Source: an uncultured Flavobacteriaceae bacterium
GTDB taxonomy: Bacteria; Bacteroidota; Bacteroidia; Flavobacteriales; Flavobacteriaceae
Direction of reading: 5' to 3'
Length of the DNA: 64,000 nucleotides
Assembly: GCA_947500385.1 (NCBI GenBank)
Contig: CANMSA010000010.1
Location: 154,821-218,820, forward strand
The position numbers and the translations under genes were made by a program. Of the stretch, positions 25,109 to 35,200 are shown one piece after another. Every line of letters starts with the position of its first letter. The stretch's first letter is position 1. The notes below the pieces were generated by a model that did not search any database, was not told the DNA's origin, and saw nothing but the letters and a program-made list of their open reading frames with translations.

Positions 25109-28100
25109 TTAGTTTCCTTTAGATTCGTTTATGGTGTTAGTAAGCTTTTGTTCCAATTCTTGAAGACTGATTAAATCATTGAGGGTAAAATTGATTTTAA
25201 GAGGGGCATTCAATCGGTCAAGTAGCTTTTGAATGAGTTGAACCAATAAAGTATCACCGGTCGCGGGCAAACCCTCATCTATTGGAGAACTGGTATCCCC
25301 TCCTTCTGCAAACGAATCAGTTTTTCCAGTTCTTCTCGCTTCCAGGTATTCTACAATTCTGGGAACACCTGGCATATTTCTAACGAACTTTGGAACAACA
25401 TACTCATCTTCTTCAACGACACCACGGATATACCCTCCGCTGTTTCTTCCCAGACCCAGATTACCGGTACCGGTATCACCCCCACGCGAGAACGACTTGA
25501 CCCTTTTGTATTCTTTTCTGGCATTGTTTATCTGTAACGCACCAACGGTGCCGACCAACGCAGCCGCAACGGTGCCCGCAATAGGACCAAGATCAGAATA
25601 GGCTCGAATAATTGCCAAAGCAGTGTTCGCAGCGGTCTTACCAATTGTAATCAGTAATTCGGCAAGGGCGTATTTTTTATTAATCGCTTTCTTTTTCTCC
25701 TCGGCTTCCTCCTTTCGCTTTACAAATTCTTCCTCACTTTCCCCTTTTCGTTTGGTAACTTCCTCAATGGAGGCCAGTTCTCCATTTTTCGCAGCTTCTA
25801 CAATATTCCCTACAACCGCAAAAGCTTGTTTTGCTTTTTGGACCTGCTCCAGAAGCCTTCGATTGCGAAGCTGAGCAACCTTGGCCTCATAATCCTCTTG
25901 TTGAATTAGCTTGGCATCCAATAACTCCTTTAGGCGCTCCAATTCCAGCGAAAACCGTTCGCGATCGGTTAGGTCGTCGCGTTCCAATTGCTTTTGAAAC
26001 TCTTCCTCCCTTTTCGCTTCCAATTCTTCTTTGCGAAGCGTTTCCTCTTCCAATTTTTGAAGCCGGTAGGCATCCTCAATACCTTTCTTTGCCAGTTGGT
26101 ATTGTTCTTCTGAAAGTAGTTTTCTATCGTAAAGCTCTTTTAAGGAATTGAGTTCTTCCGCCTTTTTCTCTTCACTACTGAGGAGGTCGTATTGTTTGCG
26201 AACCTTTTCCTTCTCTTTCTGAAACCGTTCCTCTTGCTCTAATTTCTTGGCATCGATTTCCTGTTGCTGCAGCAGTAATAACTTCGCCTCCTCCTTACTA
26301 CCGGCTTCTGCTAGCTTCAGTAATTTGGCAAACTTGTTTTTAATCTCCTGGATCTCGCGTTCATCCAAGTCCAGTTTTACCAAATATGCCTCCTCTTCCA
26401 GCTTCGCTATTTCAAGCATTAACTTCTCATGCTCCTTAAGTCTTTGTGCCGCGGCTTTTGCAGCCTGTTTTGCAGCCAATTCATCGGCCTTTTTTTGCGC
26501 TTCCGTCCTTGTATCTCCGGTATTAGAAATCTCGGGCTCGGTCTTTAAGGACTTTTGGTAATTCAAAAACGCCTGGCTCTCTTCCCGTGCAATGGCCTGT
26601 AGCTCCTTTAAATAAGCCTGCTGTTCCGCTAATTGTTTTTCAAGGATTTTTTTATTACCCCGTTGTCGTTTATAAAAAGGCAGATCCTCAATTTCTTTGG
26701 AAATCCGGGCGATGTTCTTTTTTGCCGCCTCTACCTGTATAGCTGCTTCTTCCGCCGCTGTAGTACCAAACTCCTTGATATTCTCGGACACGCGCTTTAT
26801 GGCATTAGCCTGCCCGTCGATGCCGGCCTGTTTTTTAAGCTGTTCAATGGTGGTGAACATGCTCTTTAAACCGACTAGTACATTGGTGTAAATTTCAAGT
26901 CCTATCGCTTTAAGGTTGCTGAGCATTTCGGGAAAACCACTCTGTGAAGCATCGAACAAATCGGCAAGTGCCTTCTCATTTTCAGTGGTTGCATCGACAA
27001 GCCTTAGTTCAGCTTGTTCTACCTCACTAAGGATCTTGTTCTGTTCGTTGAAAGCCTCATTCAATTGAAGTATGATTTCCCCAAAGCCACCCGCATCTTC
27101 GCCGGCGCCTTTGAAAACATCTGCAATGAGCTGTTCTTTTTGCTGAAAATTAAGCCCAAGGCGATCGGCCTCCGATATTATATCATCAATGGCTTGTTTT
27201 GTAGAAACTTTACCAGTGGCGACACCGGTTTTTATTTTTTGTGCGAATTCAGGACCAAAGGCATTAATCAATGCATCTTCCGTTGATTTGGTAAACTCCT
27301 TTAGGGCGAGATCCGCCTCTTTAATGGTATCCAACAGTTTATCGTCATAAACTCCCCCCTTTACCTCCTGAGTGGCTATGTCGATGAAATCTTGCGCCGA
27401 AAAGCCGGCGTTTTTGAATTGAACCGGGTACTCTTGTAATTTATTCAGAAAATCGCCCGAAGAATCCGCCCCCCGAACGAAGCCTTCATTGATCAGTTCC
27501 AGCGCTTCTTGCTGGCTGATCTTCATTTGCTTGCTTAAGGCATTTGCCGATCGAAGCACTTCGTTAAACTCCTTGTCATAGACTTCAGCTGTAGCTTGCA
27601 CAGAGGCTCGAAAATCCTGTAATTCCTGACCGTTGAAACCCGTTAGCTGCTGGGTAAGTTTTACAGCTTTGGCAATGCCCTTGTTGTAGTTTATAAACTC
27701 TTTAGCCGCGGCACCTATACCCACTACAAAAGCAATTATTGCACCGGTAGGGGTCGATACGAATTTTAGTAATGCATCGGTTGCCCCACCGATATTCTTT
27801 TTTACCGCTTTCCACCCGGCCATGACTTCAAAAACATCACCATTTTTATAACCACTTATCAAGGTAGAAAGGCCACCAGTAAATTTGGCCAGTGCATTGG
27901 ATGACGAATCAATACCTTCTTCGGATAGCTTAACAGATTCCTTAAATTCCTTTTGCGCGGAGGTGGCACGAGCCAGTTCTAGCTCTAGCTGTGCAACGAT
28001 ATTGTTGTATTTCTCCCATTTGTCGGAACCTTCTACCGCCCTGTTCGCCTGGGTTCTAAACTTGGCCAGATTTTTTCGAAGGTTGGTAATCGTGGCATCG

Positions 28101-28156
28101 ACTTCTTCCCCGTTGATATAGATTTTAAGATTTCGCCGTATTGCCTTGTTTGCCAT
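25109..28156 (-). CDS. Tape measure protein
   Basis: A 1015-aa protein from ATG 28156; an upstream start would place translation through the promoter motif at 28174-28208. It begins MANKAIRRNLKIYINGEEVDATITNL, followed by long helical and coiled-coil stretches rich in K/E/Q/A (about residues 380-860). Hydrophobic segments near 125-155 (GAIIAFVVGIGAAAKEF) and near 865-895 (AELLITIGKTAANTALAIIRAYSDLGPIAGTVAAALVGTVGALQI) are usual for tape measures. It sets tail length and is ejected with DNA. First gene of its own transcription unit with terminator and promoter just upstream. Confidence 0.9.
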   Translation of the reverse strand: MANKAIRRNLKIYINGEEVDATITNLRKNLAKFRTQANRAVEGSDKWEKYNNIVAQLELELARATSAQKEFKESVKLSEEGIDSSSNALAKFTGGLSTLISGYKNGDVFEVMAGWKAVKKNIGGATDALLKFVSTPTGAIIAFVVGIGAAAKEFINYNKGIAKAVKLTQQLTGFNGQELQDFRASVQATAEVYDKEFNEVLRSANALSKQMKISQQEALELINEGFVRGADSSGDFLNKLQEYPVQFKNAGFSAQDFIDIATQEVKGGVYDDKLLDTIKEADLALKEFTKSTEDALINAFGPEFAQKIKTGVATGKVSTKQAIDDIISEADRLGLNFQQKEQLIADVFKGAGEDAGGFGEIILQLNEAFNEQNKILSEVEQAELRLVDATTENEKALADLFDASQSGFPEMLSNLKAIGLEIYTNVLVGLKSMFTTIEQLKKQAGIDGQANAIKRVSENIKEFGTTAAEEAAIQVEAAKKNIARISKEIEDLPFYKRQRGNKKILEKQLAEQQAYLKELQAIAREESQAFLNYQKSLKTEPEISNTGDTRTEAQKKADELAAKQAAKAAAQRLKEHEKLMLEIAKLEEEAYLVKLDLDEREIQEIKNKFAKLLKLAEAGSKEEAKLLLLQQQEIDAKKLEQEERFQKEKEKVRKQYDLLSSEEKKAEELNSLKELYDRKLLSEEQYQLAKKGIEDAYRLQKLEEETLRKEELEAKREEEFQKQLERDDLTDRERFSLELERLKELLDAKLIQQEDYEAKVAQLRNRRLLEQVQKAKQAFAVVGNIVEAAKNGELASIEEVTKRKGESEEEFVKRKEEAEEKKKAINKKYALAELLITIGKTAANTALAIIRAYSDLGPIAGTVAAALVGTVGALQINNARKEYKRVKSFSRGGDTGTGNLGLGRNSGGYIRGVVEEDEYVVPKFVRNMPGVPRIVEYLEARRTGKTDSFAEGGDTSSPIDEGLPATGDTLLVQLIQKLLDRLNAPLKINFTLNDLISLQELEQKLTNTINESKGN

Positions 28157-28173
28157 TAGATGGGAATATGCGG

Positions 28174-28208
28174 CAAAATGCGAGAATGATCGCCTAAAAA
28201 AAAGGACA
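28174..28208 (-). promoter_or_regulatory. Late-promoter motif copy 1 (tape measure unit)
   Basis: On the minus strand: TGTCC, T8, then 18 nt later CATTTTG, with the invariant A at motif position 30 and TTG at 33-35. The box ends 18 nt before the tape measure start. A terminator lies immediately upstream (28211-28240). Confidence 0.65.
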
Positions 28209-28210
28209 AA

Positions 28211-28240
28211 GAAAAAGCCCCAACTCATGCAGGGGCTGTT
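28211..28240 (-). terminator. Terminator before tape measure unit
   Basis: Stem AGCCCC (28216-28221)/GGGGCT (28232-28237); on the minus strand it is followed by TTTTTC. It lies between the 78-aa gene and the copy 1 promoter, so it separates the tail-spike/lysis unit from the tape measure unit. A T-rich tract on the other side could make it work in both directions. Confidence 0.75.
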
Positions 28241-28267
28241 CTTTTTAAATAATGAAACGAAATTACG

Positions 28268-28504
28268 CTAGGCTTCTATTGAGGAATTTTTGGGTATAGA
28301 TAGCTGTAGTAAAAAATCCCTTAAATTCTCATAGGTGCCATTGACGGTTACTCGGGTCCGTTGGCAATCAGCAAAATGGGACTGAATAAAAGCCGAATGC
28401 ATTAACGATAACTCCTTGCAATACTCGCTCAAATCTTGGCGTGATAACAACTCTTTAACTGCGGCCGAAACGGCCTGTTCTTTGGATACTAGATTTTTTG
28501 ACAT
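28268..28504 (-). CDS. Small phage protein after structured RNA
   Basis: A 78-aa acidic-to-neutral helical protein (KEQAVSAAVKELLSRQDLSEYCKELSLMHSAFIQSHFADCQRTRVTVNGTYENLRDFLLQL) with no family I recognise. Its ATG directly follows the T6 tract of the branched RNA element, so read-through of that element decides its expression. Position before the tape measure is where tail-assembly chaperones lie in many phages, but no slippery frameshift site was seen. Confidence 0.6.
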   Translation of the reverse strand: MSKNLVSKEQAVSAAVKELLSRQDLSEYCKELSLMHSAFIQSHFADCQRTRVTVNGTYENLRDFLLQLSIPKNSSIEA

Positions 28505-28510
28505 AAAAAA

Positions 28511-28608
28511 TTATTAATGCAGGAAGGCGCTGTCCGGTAAATCTAGCACCAAGGTGAAGAAAACCGTCGGGCGTTACCGCTACCGAGCACCTTCCATATT
28601 ATTAATAA
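28511..28608 (-). ncRNA. Branched structured RNA / attenuator element
   Basis: Read on the minus strand: outer stem TTATTAAT/ATTAATAA (28601-28608 with 28511-28518), a small internal loop, then a 10-bp stem GGAAGGTGCT/AGCGCCTTCC (28586-28595 with 28522-28531, one G-T pair). This closes a junction with two further hairpins: GCG-GTAA-CGC (a GNRA loop) extended by CGG/CCG, and CAC-CTTG-GTG flanked by CGGT/ACCG. The outer stem is followed at once by TTTTTT and the next gene's ATG. It could be a terminator-type attenuator or a stable phage RNA. No known family was matched by eye. Confidence 0.6.
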
Positions 28609-28667
28609 GCTTTTCTGATACATACTGGCACTAGATTATTTCGACAAGCCAAAGATAGATAAAAAAT

Positions 28668-29045
28668 TTAAAAGCGGATGTTCTGCATAATGGCTTCGGC
28701 CCTAATATCGGTGATTTTGTCTATGAGCTTATCCAACACCTTGGTTGTCGAGAAAAGGCCATCTACGTGCCGGCGGGCTTTTAGGTTCATACGAATACCG
28801 TTCTTCTTGATTCCCTCAAAACCATAATGCTGAATAAAGGTCGCCTGCGATGCGCGTACCTCGATATGATCCAGGACCCCGAATTTCATTTTGGCACTGG
28901 CCCCCACAGATTTCAGCATAATACCGGTACGTTTTACAGTAGTAGTCGCCAAGATCAACTTAAGCCTACGCCTTAATTGCCGGGCAGCATCTTGCCCCGC
29001 TTTCTTTTCCAATGCCGTAATATCTGGAGTATACTGGAGACTCAT
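28668..29045 (-). CDS. HK97 gp10-like tail/connector protein
   Basis: A 125-aa protein with the gp10-like layout: N-terminal helix (LEKKAGQDAARQLRRRLKLILATTTVKRTGIMLKS), a beta centre with HIEVRASQATFIQHYGFEG in the place where gp10-type proteins carry their xYAxxxEFGT-like strand, then a C-terminal helix. Such proteins complete the head-tail joint or tail tube end. Its ATG overlaps the previous stop as ATGA. Family assignment is by pattern only. Confidence 0.5.
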   Translation of the reverse strand: MSLQYTPDITALEKKAGQDAARQLRRRLKLILATTTVKRTGIMLKSVGASAKMKFGVLDHIEVRASQATFIQHYGFEGIKKNGIRMNLKARRHVDGLFSTTKVLDKLIDKITDIRAEAIMQNIRF

Positions 29046-29215
29046 GCAACCAAATAGTTTAGGTTAGAAATACGTGCATTTATGACCAATACTTCTTTTG
29101 GGCAAGTTGTATTGAATCTCATTTCTTGAAGTTCAGGGACAGATTGCGAACTTTTTACCGCTTCAATGAACGAATCCGGGAGTTCTTCGATAATGGAGTG
29201 TATGGACTGGTTCAC
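29042..29215 (-). CDS. 57-aa phage protein, GTG start
   Basis: A 57-aa protein starting at GTG 29215. Both ends are fixed by coupling: GTGA overlaps the spanin-like gene's stop, and its own stop overlaps the next ATG as ATGA. The sequence (SIIEELPDSFIEAVKSSQSVPELQEMRF ... KEVLVINARISNLNYLV) is helical then beta, with no recognised family. The exact 4-bp overlaps on both sides make it a convincing gene in spite of its size. Confidence 0.65.
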   Translation of the reverse strand: MNQSIHSIIEELPDSFIEAVKSSQSVPELQEMRFNTTCPKEVLVINARISNLNYLVA

Positions 29216-29826
29216 TTTCTTTTAACATTGATAATCTTTGTGGTAGTTTGCCCACAGCTATTGAGCACGGTAACGGTGACTTTTTTCTTCCGGAACCATT
29301 TCCAAAAGCGAAGCCCTACTTTTTCCACATAGGCAACGATGTCGCTTTGGTTTTGGAATTGCCGGTCGGTAATATTTAGCTCAATATCCTTTCCGTTGAA
29401 ATACACATAACCCTTAATTACGTGGCACCCAGTGGAATCAGCATCCACAAAGGATTGCTTTTCCGGCCGCATCTCTTTTATGGCCTGCATAATTTTGGAC
29501 AATTCATAGGTATGGTCGACAGAATTGCTATAAACGGTCTTGGTCGTTACTAGAGATTGAATTTGCTTTAGGTCGATTTTTAAGCTGTCCAATCGTTTTA
29601 CGAGGTCCTGCCGATTGTAGGTAAGTTCTTCGATTGTTTCTTTTTGTGTCAATATACGCTTTGAAAAGCCAATAGAATCAGCCTTTCGCTCCTGAGTCGC
29701 GTTTTCGACAATTCTGGCATTTTCTTTTTTTAGGAATCGATATTCTTCTACAGCCGCAACCAGACCACAGGCCAAGGCAACTACCAGAATGATTTTTCCG
29801 TACTTCCAAAGGGCGCCAGGGCTCAT
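29212..29826 (-). CDS. Spanin-like membrane-anchored coiled-coil protein
   Basis: A 204-aa protein with one N-terminal membrane helix (GKIILVVALACGLVAAVEEY, residues about 10-29). A periplasmic coiled coil (FLKKENARIVENATQERK ... IEELTYNRQDLVKRLDSLKIDLKQIQSL) and a small C-terminal beta domain with paired cysteines follow. Topology matches an i-spanin (Rz-like) or related lysis protein, and it lies beside two holin candidates and a DUF5675 gene. No lipoprotein o-spanin is seen nested in or beside it. It overlaps the DUF5675 gene by 4 bp. Confidence 0.6.
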   Translation of the reverse strand: MSPGALWKYGKIILVVALACGLVAAVEEYRFLKKENARIVENATQERKADSIGFSKRILTQKETIEELTYNRQDLVKRLDSLKIDLKQIQSLVTTKTVYSNSVDHTYELSKIMQAIKEMRPEKQSFVDADSTGCHVIKGYVYFNGKDIELNITDRQFQNQSDIVAYVEKVGLRFWKWFRKKKVTVTVLNSCGQTTTKIINVKRK

Positions 29827-30266
29827 AAGTTTGAAATGTTTCTGATATGAAGAACTGCCTTAGTGGCTCCTTCCATTGCTTTGTGAAAAAGACTCATTGT
29901 GTATCGTGAGTTCGTAACATCCGGAATGGAATCTCGATCTATATGCCTTCGGTTTTGACCCAATGCGATGCAACCATTCAATTGCATCCAATAGTTGGCA
30001 GCATGAAATTTACATTCTGTGCGAGGTTCTGCCCCCTTGATTTCCCAAAGCAATTTTTTGAATTTATGGCTGTATTCAAGTTCCAGATCAAAGACACCTT
30101 CAGGAAGACAACTAATCCCAATTTGATTATCGACCCAAGCTCGTTCCAAAGATTCCGATTTAAAAATGCATCTGTTATTATTGAGCACATAGCAAGTGCC
30201 CAAGGTGGCTTTGTTCGTCACCTTGGTATCCCGGATTAAAAAAACTTCCTTTAGACTGCTACTCAT
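29823..30266 (-). CDS. DUF5675 protein, lysis block
   Basis: A 147-aa protein with the DUF5675 pattern: RDTKVTNKATLGTCYVLNNNRCIFKSESLERAWVDNQIGISCLPEGVFDLELEYSHKFKKLLWEIKGAEPRTECKFHAANYWMQLNGCIALG. The conserved CLPEG.Y/F ... SxKFxxxLW.I...P.R..I..H.GN....GCIALG layout, with a His near 100 and a C near 112, recalls L,D-peptidase-like enzymes. Members sit in lysis modules of Bacteroidetes phages, so a cell-wall-acting role is likely but unproven. Starts within the last codons of the 57-aa membrane protein gene. Confidence 0.75.
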   Translation of the reverse strand: MSSSLKEVFLIRDTKVTNKATLGTCYVLNNNRCIFKSESLERAWVDNQIGISCLPEGVFDLELEYSHKFKKLLWEIKGAEPRTECKFHAANYWMQLNGCIALGQNRRHIDRDSIPDVTNSRYTMSLFHKAMEGATKAVLHIRNISNL

Positions 30267-30432
30267 CCCTATAATCTTTAACCCATTTCCAAATGGTGTA
30301 AGCGGTTGGTATTACCACTGCAGCATACTTCAGAACACCATACACCGGATCCTCGCCCAAATCAAAAAGAATACTCATGAAAAAACCTGATATGCCCATT
30401 GCCATCAGTTTTATTTCGATAGGGAACTGCAT
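30259..30432 (-). CDS. 57-aa membrane protein, holin candidate
   Basis: A 57-aa protein from ATG 30432 with two hydrophobic stretches (IEIKLMAMGISGFFMSILFDL and VLKYAAVVIPTAYTIWKW) separated by GEDP, and a charged end. This is the class II holin layout. It ends inside the start of the DUF5675 gene (8-bp overlap) and follows the 91-aa holin-like gene after 8 bp. Either or both could be the holin. Confidence 0.6.
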   Translation of the reverse strand: MQFPIEIKLMAMGISGFFMSILFDLGEDPVYGVLKYAAVVIPTAYTIWKWVKDYRDE

Positions 30433-30440
30433 AGTTTTTG

Positions 30441-30716
30441 TTATTTTGTGAACTTATTCGCGAAATTTTTCAGGCCGGTACTGACCGCATCAAGCATGTT
30501 GTTTAAAAATACCCCCCCAACTACGAAAGCAACCCCGATAATCAGAAACCACTTGTGTTTTTCGGTCCACTCAGGAGCCTTGGTTTCCGTAAACTGAAAC
30601 ATTTCTAGGAGATCGGCATATACTGCTCCCAACAACATCACCATCCCAAGAAATAGCAGAAAGAACTTACCTATCCAATTCCGTATACCCGTTAACTTGT
30701 CAACTAATTTTGTCAT
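30441..30716 (-). CDS. Holin-like protein
   Basis: A 91-aa protein with two membrane helices (FFLLFLGMVMLLGAVYADLLEMF and WFLIIGVAFVVGGVFLNNML) and charged ends, next to lysis genes. Size, topology and position fit a phage holin or antiholin. No named family recognised. Tightly packed with the genes on both sides. Confidence 0.65.
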   Translation of the reverse strand: MTKLVDKLTGIRNWIGKFFLLFLGMVMLLGAVYADLLEMFQFTETKAPEWTEKHKWFLIIGVAFVVGGVFLNNMLDAVSTGLKNFANKFTK

Positions 30717-30741
30717 GTGAATACCTTTTATTTCTGAATGA

Positions 30742-32283
30742 TTATTGCCCTATCCTTAAAAGCATTCTATGTTGTATTTGGCGTTTTTTACTTGCGAGAT
30801 TTACATTTCCAACACCACCAAATACTTTTCCTTCCATTTGAATAAAACTGTAAGGGCCATTAATCGAAGAGAAAACCCCACGCAACTGGCCGTATCCAAA
30901 ACCTGCATCACTCATACCTCCGGAAGGCAACCCTGCTGCATCACTCATAATTGAGTGATCATACATTTCTTGATTATTATAGTAGGTATTGATAGCTCCA
31001 AAAACACTAGGGAACTTCTTATCGGCACCAGTAATCGCACTTCCAAAAGAATAGTATGGTGTAGGCCAACCTCCATTCGCAGCAGACTTATAAAAGTTAT
31101 TGATCGCAAGCCCAAAAGAAAGTATACTCTTTTCTGTTGTTCCGTCTGTTGTGCTGCCACCAGCAAAGACACGCCCAAAATATGTTTGACCGGATAAGAG
31201 GCCATCAGTTGTACTATAATCAAATAGCTGCTCACGCACTAGTCCATTGGAAGTAATCACTCCATTTTCCCAAGCCGTTTCTTCTTGCCATGCAATCCAG
31301 AACATACCATTAAGCACCTCCATGAGATAACTTAGACCAAGGTTTTGATTCGGGGCGGGCAAAGTACGGTTGATTTCCATGCCAATACTGTTCGGGAAAG
31401 TGCTATACTTTAATGAAAACTTCACCGTATTGACAGCCGCTCTTCGATAGGTTTCATTCCCCGTGGCCAGACCATGTGCATGAAACAATCCGCGGCCACT
31501 CCAAATGCGATTATTACTAATCGCATCAGCACCGTCGGAAGTGGCGAACTCGGTATGATCGTTACCGTTAACATCCTCCAATACCGTCGCTTTCGAATTG
31601 CCCCAGCCCACGGACAGACTAAAATTCTCATTCTCCCAGTCGGGACCCATTAGCAAAGTCATGTTGGTATCATTCAACGCATAGGCCCATGCCGCAGCAT
31701 CTGAAAACCATGTTTCGATTTCAGAAACTTCACCAGCCGTTCCTATGGTTTGCAATTGCTTTATGTAATCATACCAAGACCATTCCCATTTGTGCACATA
31801 ACCAGCAATCAATACATATGGGAATCTATCCGCATATCTATTCCTTGGCCACTTTGATTGATTTCCAAAATCGAGATTCGTTTCCCGAGCATGCCACAAC
31901 AATTCCGTAAACAAGAGATTTGCAATTGAAACATCGCCCATAGCCCAACCCCAATCACTAGCAGAAAACGGATATAGAATACCGGCCACATTATCCGGGG
32001 TTGGCGCATGATCAAACTCTGCTTGCTGGTTTGGAAGCTCATCACCATAACGGTAAGGAATGTTATTGTCGGTGTTTGTGAACCTGGTCGATGCCGGATT
32101 TGCTACAAAGGCATCCTTTTCAACAACCATTCTTGTAATGGTGTTGATGAAATCCCCATCGGGGTCGGTCCAACCATTGGCAATACGATATTGTAGTTCA
32201 AGTCGCTGGGATTCTGTCCGAAACACTTGCGAATGAGCCCAAAAACCTATAAAAACGATTAAAAGAGTTAGCTTTTTTATCAT
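30742..32283 (-). CDS. Secreted protein, possible polysaccharide-degrading enzyme
   Basis: A 513-aa protein with a Sec signal peptide (MIKKLTLLIVFIGFWAHSQ). The body is rich in Trp, Tyr, Asn and helices (VLIAGYVHKWEWSWYDYIKQL ... WFSDAAAWAYALNDTNMTLLMGPDWEN ... RGLFHAHGLATGNETYRRAAVNTVKFSL). This resembles the alpha/alpha-toroid layout of alginate-lyase-like enzymes. No catalytic signature can be named with certainty. It overlaps the tail-spike gene's stop by 4 bp, so it may be a capsule depolymerase made with it. An export signal on a phage late protein is unusual. Confidence 0.55.
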   Translation of the reverse strand: MIKKLTLLIVFIGFWAHSQVFRTESQRLELQYRIANGWTDPDGDFINTITRMVVEKDAFVANPASTRFTNTDNNIPYRYGDELPNQQAEFDHAPTPDNVAGILYPFSASDWGWAMGDVSIANLLFTELLWHARETNLDFGNQSKWPRNRYADRFPYVLIAGYVHKWEWSWYDYIKQLQTIGTAGEVSEIETWFSDAAAWAYALNDTNMTLLMGPDWENENFSLSVGWGNSKATVLEDVNGNDHTEFATSDGADAISNNRIWSGRGLFHAHGLATGNETYRRAAVNTVKFSLKYSTFPNSIGMEINRTLPAPNQNLGLSYLMEVLNGMFWIAWQEETAWENGVITSNGLVREQLFDYSTTDGLLSGQTYFGRVFAGGSTTDGTTEKSILSFGLAINNFYKSAANGGWPTPYYSFGSAITGADKKFPSVFGAINTYYNNQEMYDHSIMSDAAGLPSGGMSDAGFGYGQLRGVFSSINGPYSFIQMEGKVFGGVGNVNLASKKRQIQHRMLLRIGQ

Positions 32284-35200
32284 GGTGTTTCGCTATATCC
32301 TGTTGTAAAAACATCCCAGCCAGCGGCCCATCTAAACAACACAATTGAATCGCCTGGTTCCAGTATGATGTTCTCCCCAGCTGTTACCGGCTCATAATCG
32401 AAGTTTATATCTCTTCCTTGCCCACCAAAAACCCCTGTTAAGGTAACGTTTGCGGTTCCACCATTAACAAAAAGACCTTTTACAGTGGCTGTTATAGAAG
32501 CAGGAAAAGCGATGGTTGTTGGAGCCGAATAATCGAATATGTTCTTTAGATTATTTGCCGTATCGCTCTCAAAGTTGGCATTGGTAATCACTGGATTGAC
32601 TTGGTCAATTATTATCACCTCATTATTTTTAGAAAGATCCACATAGTCTTTTGTTGCTATAGATTGACCGCTGGAAGCTTTTATTTCAGAAATTGACACC
32701 GAGGCAACTATAGAGTCATTTGTCACTCTTAGCGAATTAAAATTACCTGAAGTTCCCCCTAACATTTCGGAATAATTATCACTATTGGCCAGAAGCAAAC
32801 CAGTTAATGCGTTTCCATCGGTTTGCAAGTACCAATCATTAAAAGTTGATTGAAAACCATTGTTCCCCATCTTGCTTAAAGACAACTCATCTAAAGCCTC
32901 TTTAACATTGGCAGTAGTTAGATCACTATCCGAATTGTTATAGTTAGTAGAAACGGCGTCAGAGTTTAATACACTAACATCATTAAAAGTTACATCGCCG
33001 TTACCTACTTTTAACTCGGAGCCGTCAGACCCTCTCAAAGTAACACTTTCATCAGTTCCCAACGCTCGAAGATTAAGCCCGCCAGGTATCCATGAACTAT
33101 TTTCAATAAACCTACCACTATTAACGATTAAATTTCCACCAGCAACATAAAGAGCGGCATTTAGATCAATACCAGCATTTGGAGAACCATTATTAAACGC
33201 GCTCAACGTACGTGAATTAATCATAATCCCGGTACCCGAAGCATCACGCATATCCAAGTCGTTACCGCCGTTAGTATTCCCAATACTTAAATTACCAGGA
33301 ATTGAATAATTATCATTACCGTTATCCGAAACAGGGGAACCACCCGCCACACTCCACGAATCGACAAAATCAGCAAGCTTTTGCGTATTATCAATTGTTG
33401 TAGGAAGATTGCCACTGAATCCAGAACCATCAATATTATCGCTCCAGCGATTATACCATGTAGTAGTTTGATCGGAATCTTTAAAATGCCTCACATGTTC
33501 ATAAGCCTGTTCAACACCTCCATTTGCTGAAATAAACATAAGATTACTACCGCTGAATAAAACATCTGAAAACTCAACATTTGTGACCGAGGTACCGTTT
33601 ACCCTGTAAATTGGGTTTCCAGCCTCAGTTTGATAGAAACTGGTACCTTTAAAAGATATGTTATCAACCGTTTCCTGTATATCCAATGCAGCAAAACCAA
33701 AGTGATTATATTCATCATCACGGAAGGTAAGATTGTTTGAAGTTCGTACTGCAATTCGTGTTTCAAACCTATTATTTGAAGAGCGTACATTGTTGCCGTT
33801 CTCGATAACAATAGACCCACCTTGATCACCATAACTAACGTTGTTGGCAATAGTGATATTATTAGATATTTGATTTAGTCCCGAGATGGTGTAAGGGGCA
33901 CCTGCAGCAGCCCCTAGCCTGTTATTAGCAAAAACAACCCCATCAGCGCCCACTATCTCAATACCTAGACTTGAAAAGTTTTTCAAATCACTGTTAACTA
34001 TAGAAACGCTTTCACCTTTTCCACTGAATGATGCACACATACCGAATTCTATCAGCCCTATACCATCCCAAGAGCAGCCATTAAAATGGATGTCTTTGTA
34101 TCGGGCCGCTGTAGGTGTGTGATTGTGGTTTATGACCTCAAAGCCCATGCGACCTATTTGGTTGAATTTACACCTTGTGAAAGTGACCCTTTCCGCGGTA
34201 TAACCTAAGTCACCAAAATCATCGACAACAATTTTAACACCGTTCATATTTGTGTCTGGGGCAGTAAATTCGCAATCGACAAAATCAATATCTTTAAAAT
34301 TGCCACTAGCCAATAAAACTAAACCAAATAGACTTGTGTTGGTAACGTTACCTGCGTATCGCTGTTCAAATTTTACATTGTAGATGGCCATGTTTTGAAC
34401 ATCGCCATTTGTAGCCTCAATGATTTGCCCGTCTTGAACTTCTGAATAAAAAGACGTTCCTTTTTCAGCGACTATTTCTAAGTTTAGAGTTCCCCTGTAG
34501 TCTACATCGGTGTCGAACTTATAATCACCTTTTGGTACCGTAACCCTAAATACATTACCAGCAACGTTGTCGGCCACCATAGCCTGAAAAGCGGGGCGAT
34601 CATCAATACCATCATCAGGTACGGCACCATAGTCTAGTATTGACTTACCAAAAGCCATTGCATCAACGTAACTTTTTGGTACCAACTGATTGGGCGCCGT
34701 CGGGGTCCCATTTTGAAATATTGGTTGCGCAAAGGTATTCGTGCCTGACCAGGTATTGTTTTGATTTCGATAGCCGGTATCATCTATAAAACCATCGTCA
34801 TTCGTATCATATACGGCCTTCGTCATATCACCGCTTCCAGAACCACTACCAGTACGCCATCCAGTACCCAGCTCACCATCTAAAAGTGATGCGATTTCAC
34901 TGCCCGTGATAGAGGTAGCCGTTGAACCGCCTAAAATAATCCAACTGATAGTAATTGTATTATTACAATAGTTAATCGCTTCAAAAGTTGTCGAGGTAAT
35001 ATTCCCTACGTTTATACAGTATTGCCCCCCGCCCGATGAGTTAAAGACAATTCTACTCAAGTTTGGAGCATAACCAAGGTTGTGCGTTATAGTTTGAATC
35101 GCTTGCCCTGTGAATGTGTAGCTACCTTGGGCAACAATACCAAAATTTGATCCAGCACCACCTCCAGAGATAAAAGAAGAAAAATCACCAAACGAGATCC

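Noticed and set aside
26247..26561. Plus-strand frame inside the tape measure gene
   Set aside because: Ser/Phe/Ala-rich shadow of the Lys/Glu-rich coiled-coil coding strand.
28522..28595. tRNA-like gene in the phage
   Set aside because: The 74-nt length and closing stem suggested a tRNA, but there is no T-loop GTTCRA, no anticodon arm of correct size, and the end stem is 10 bp.
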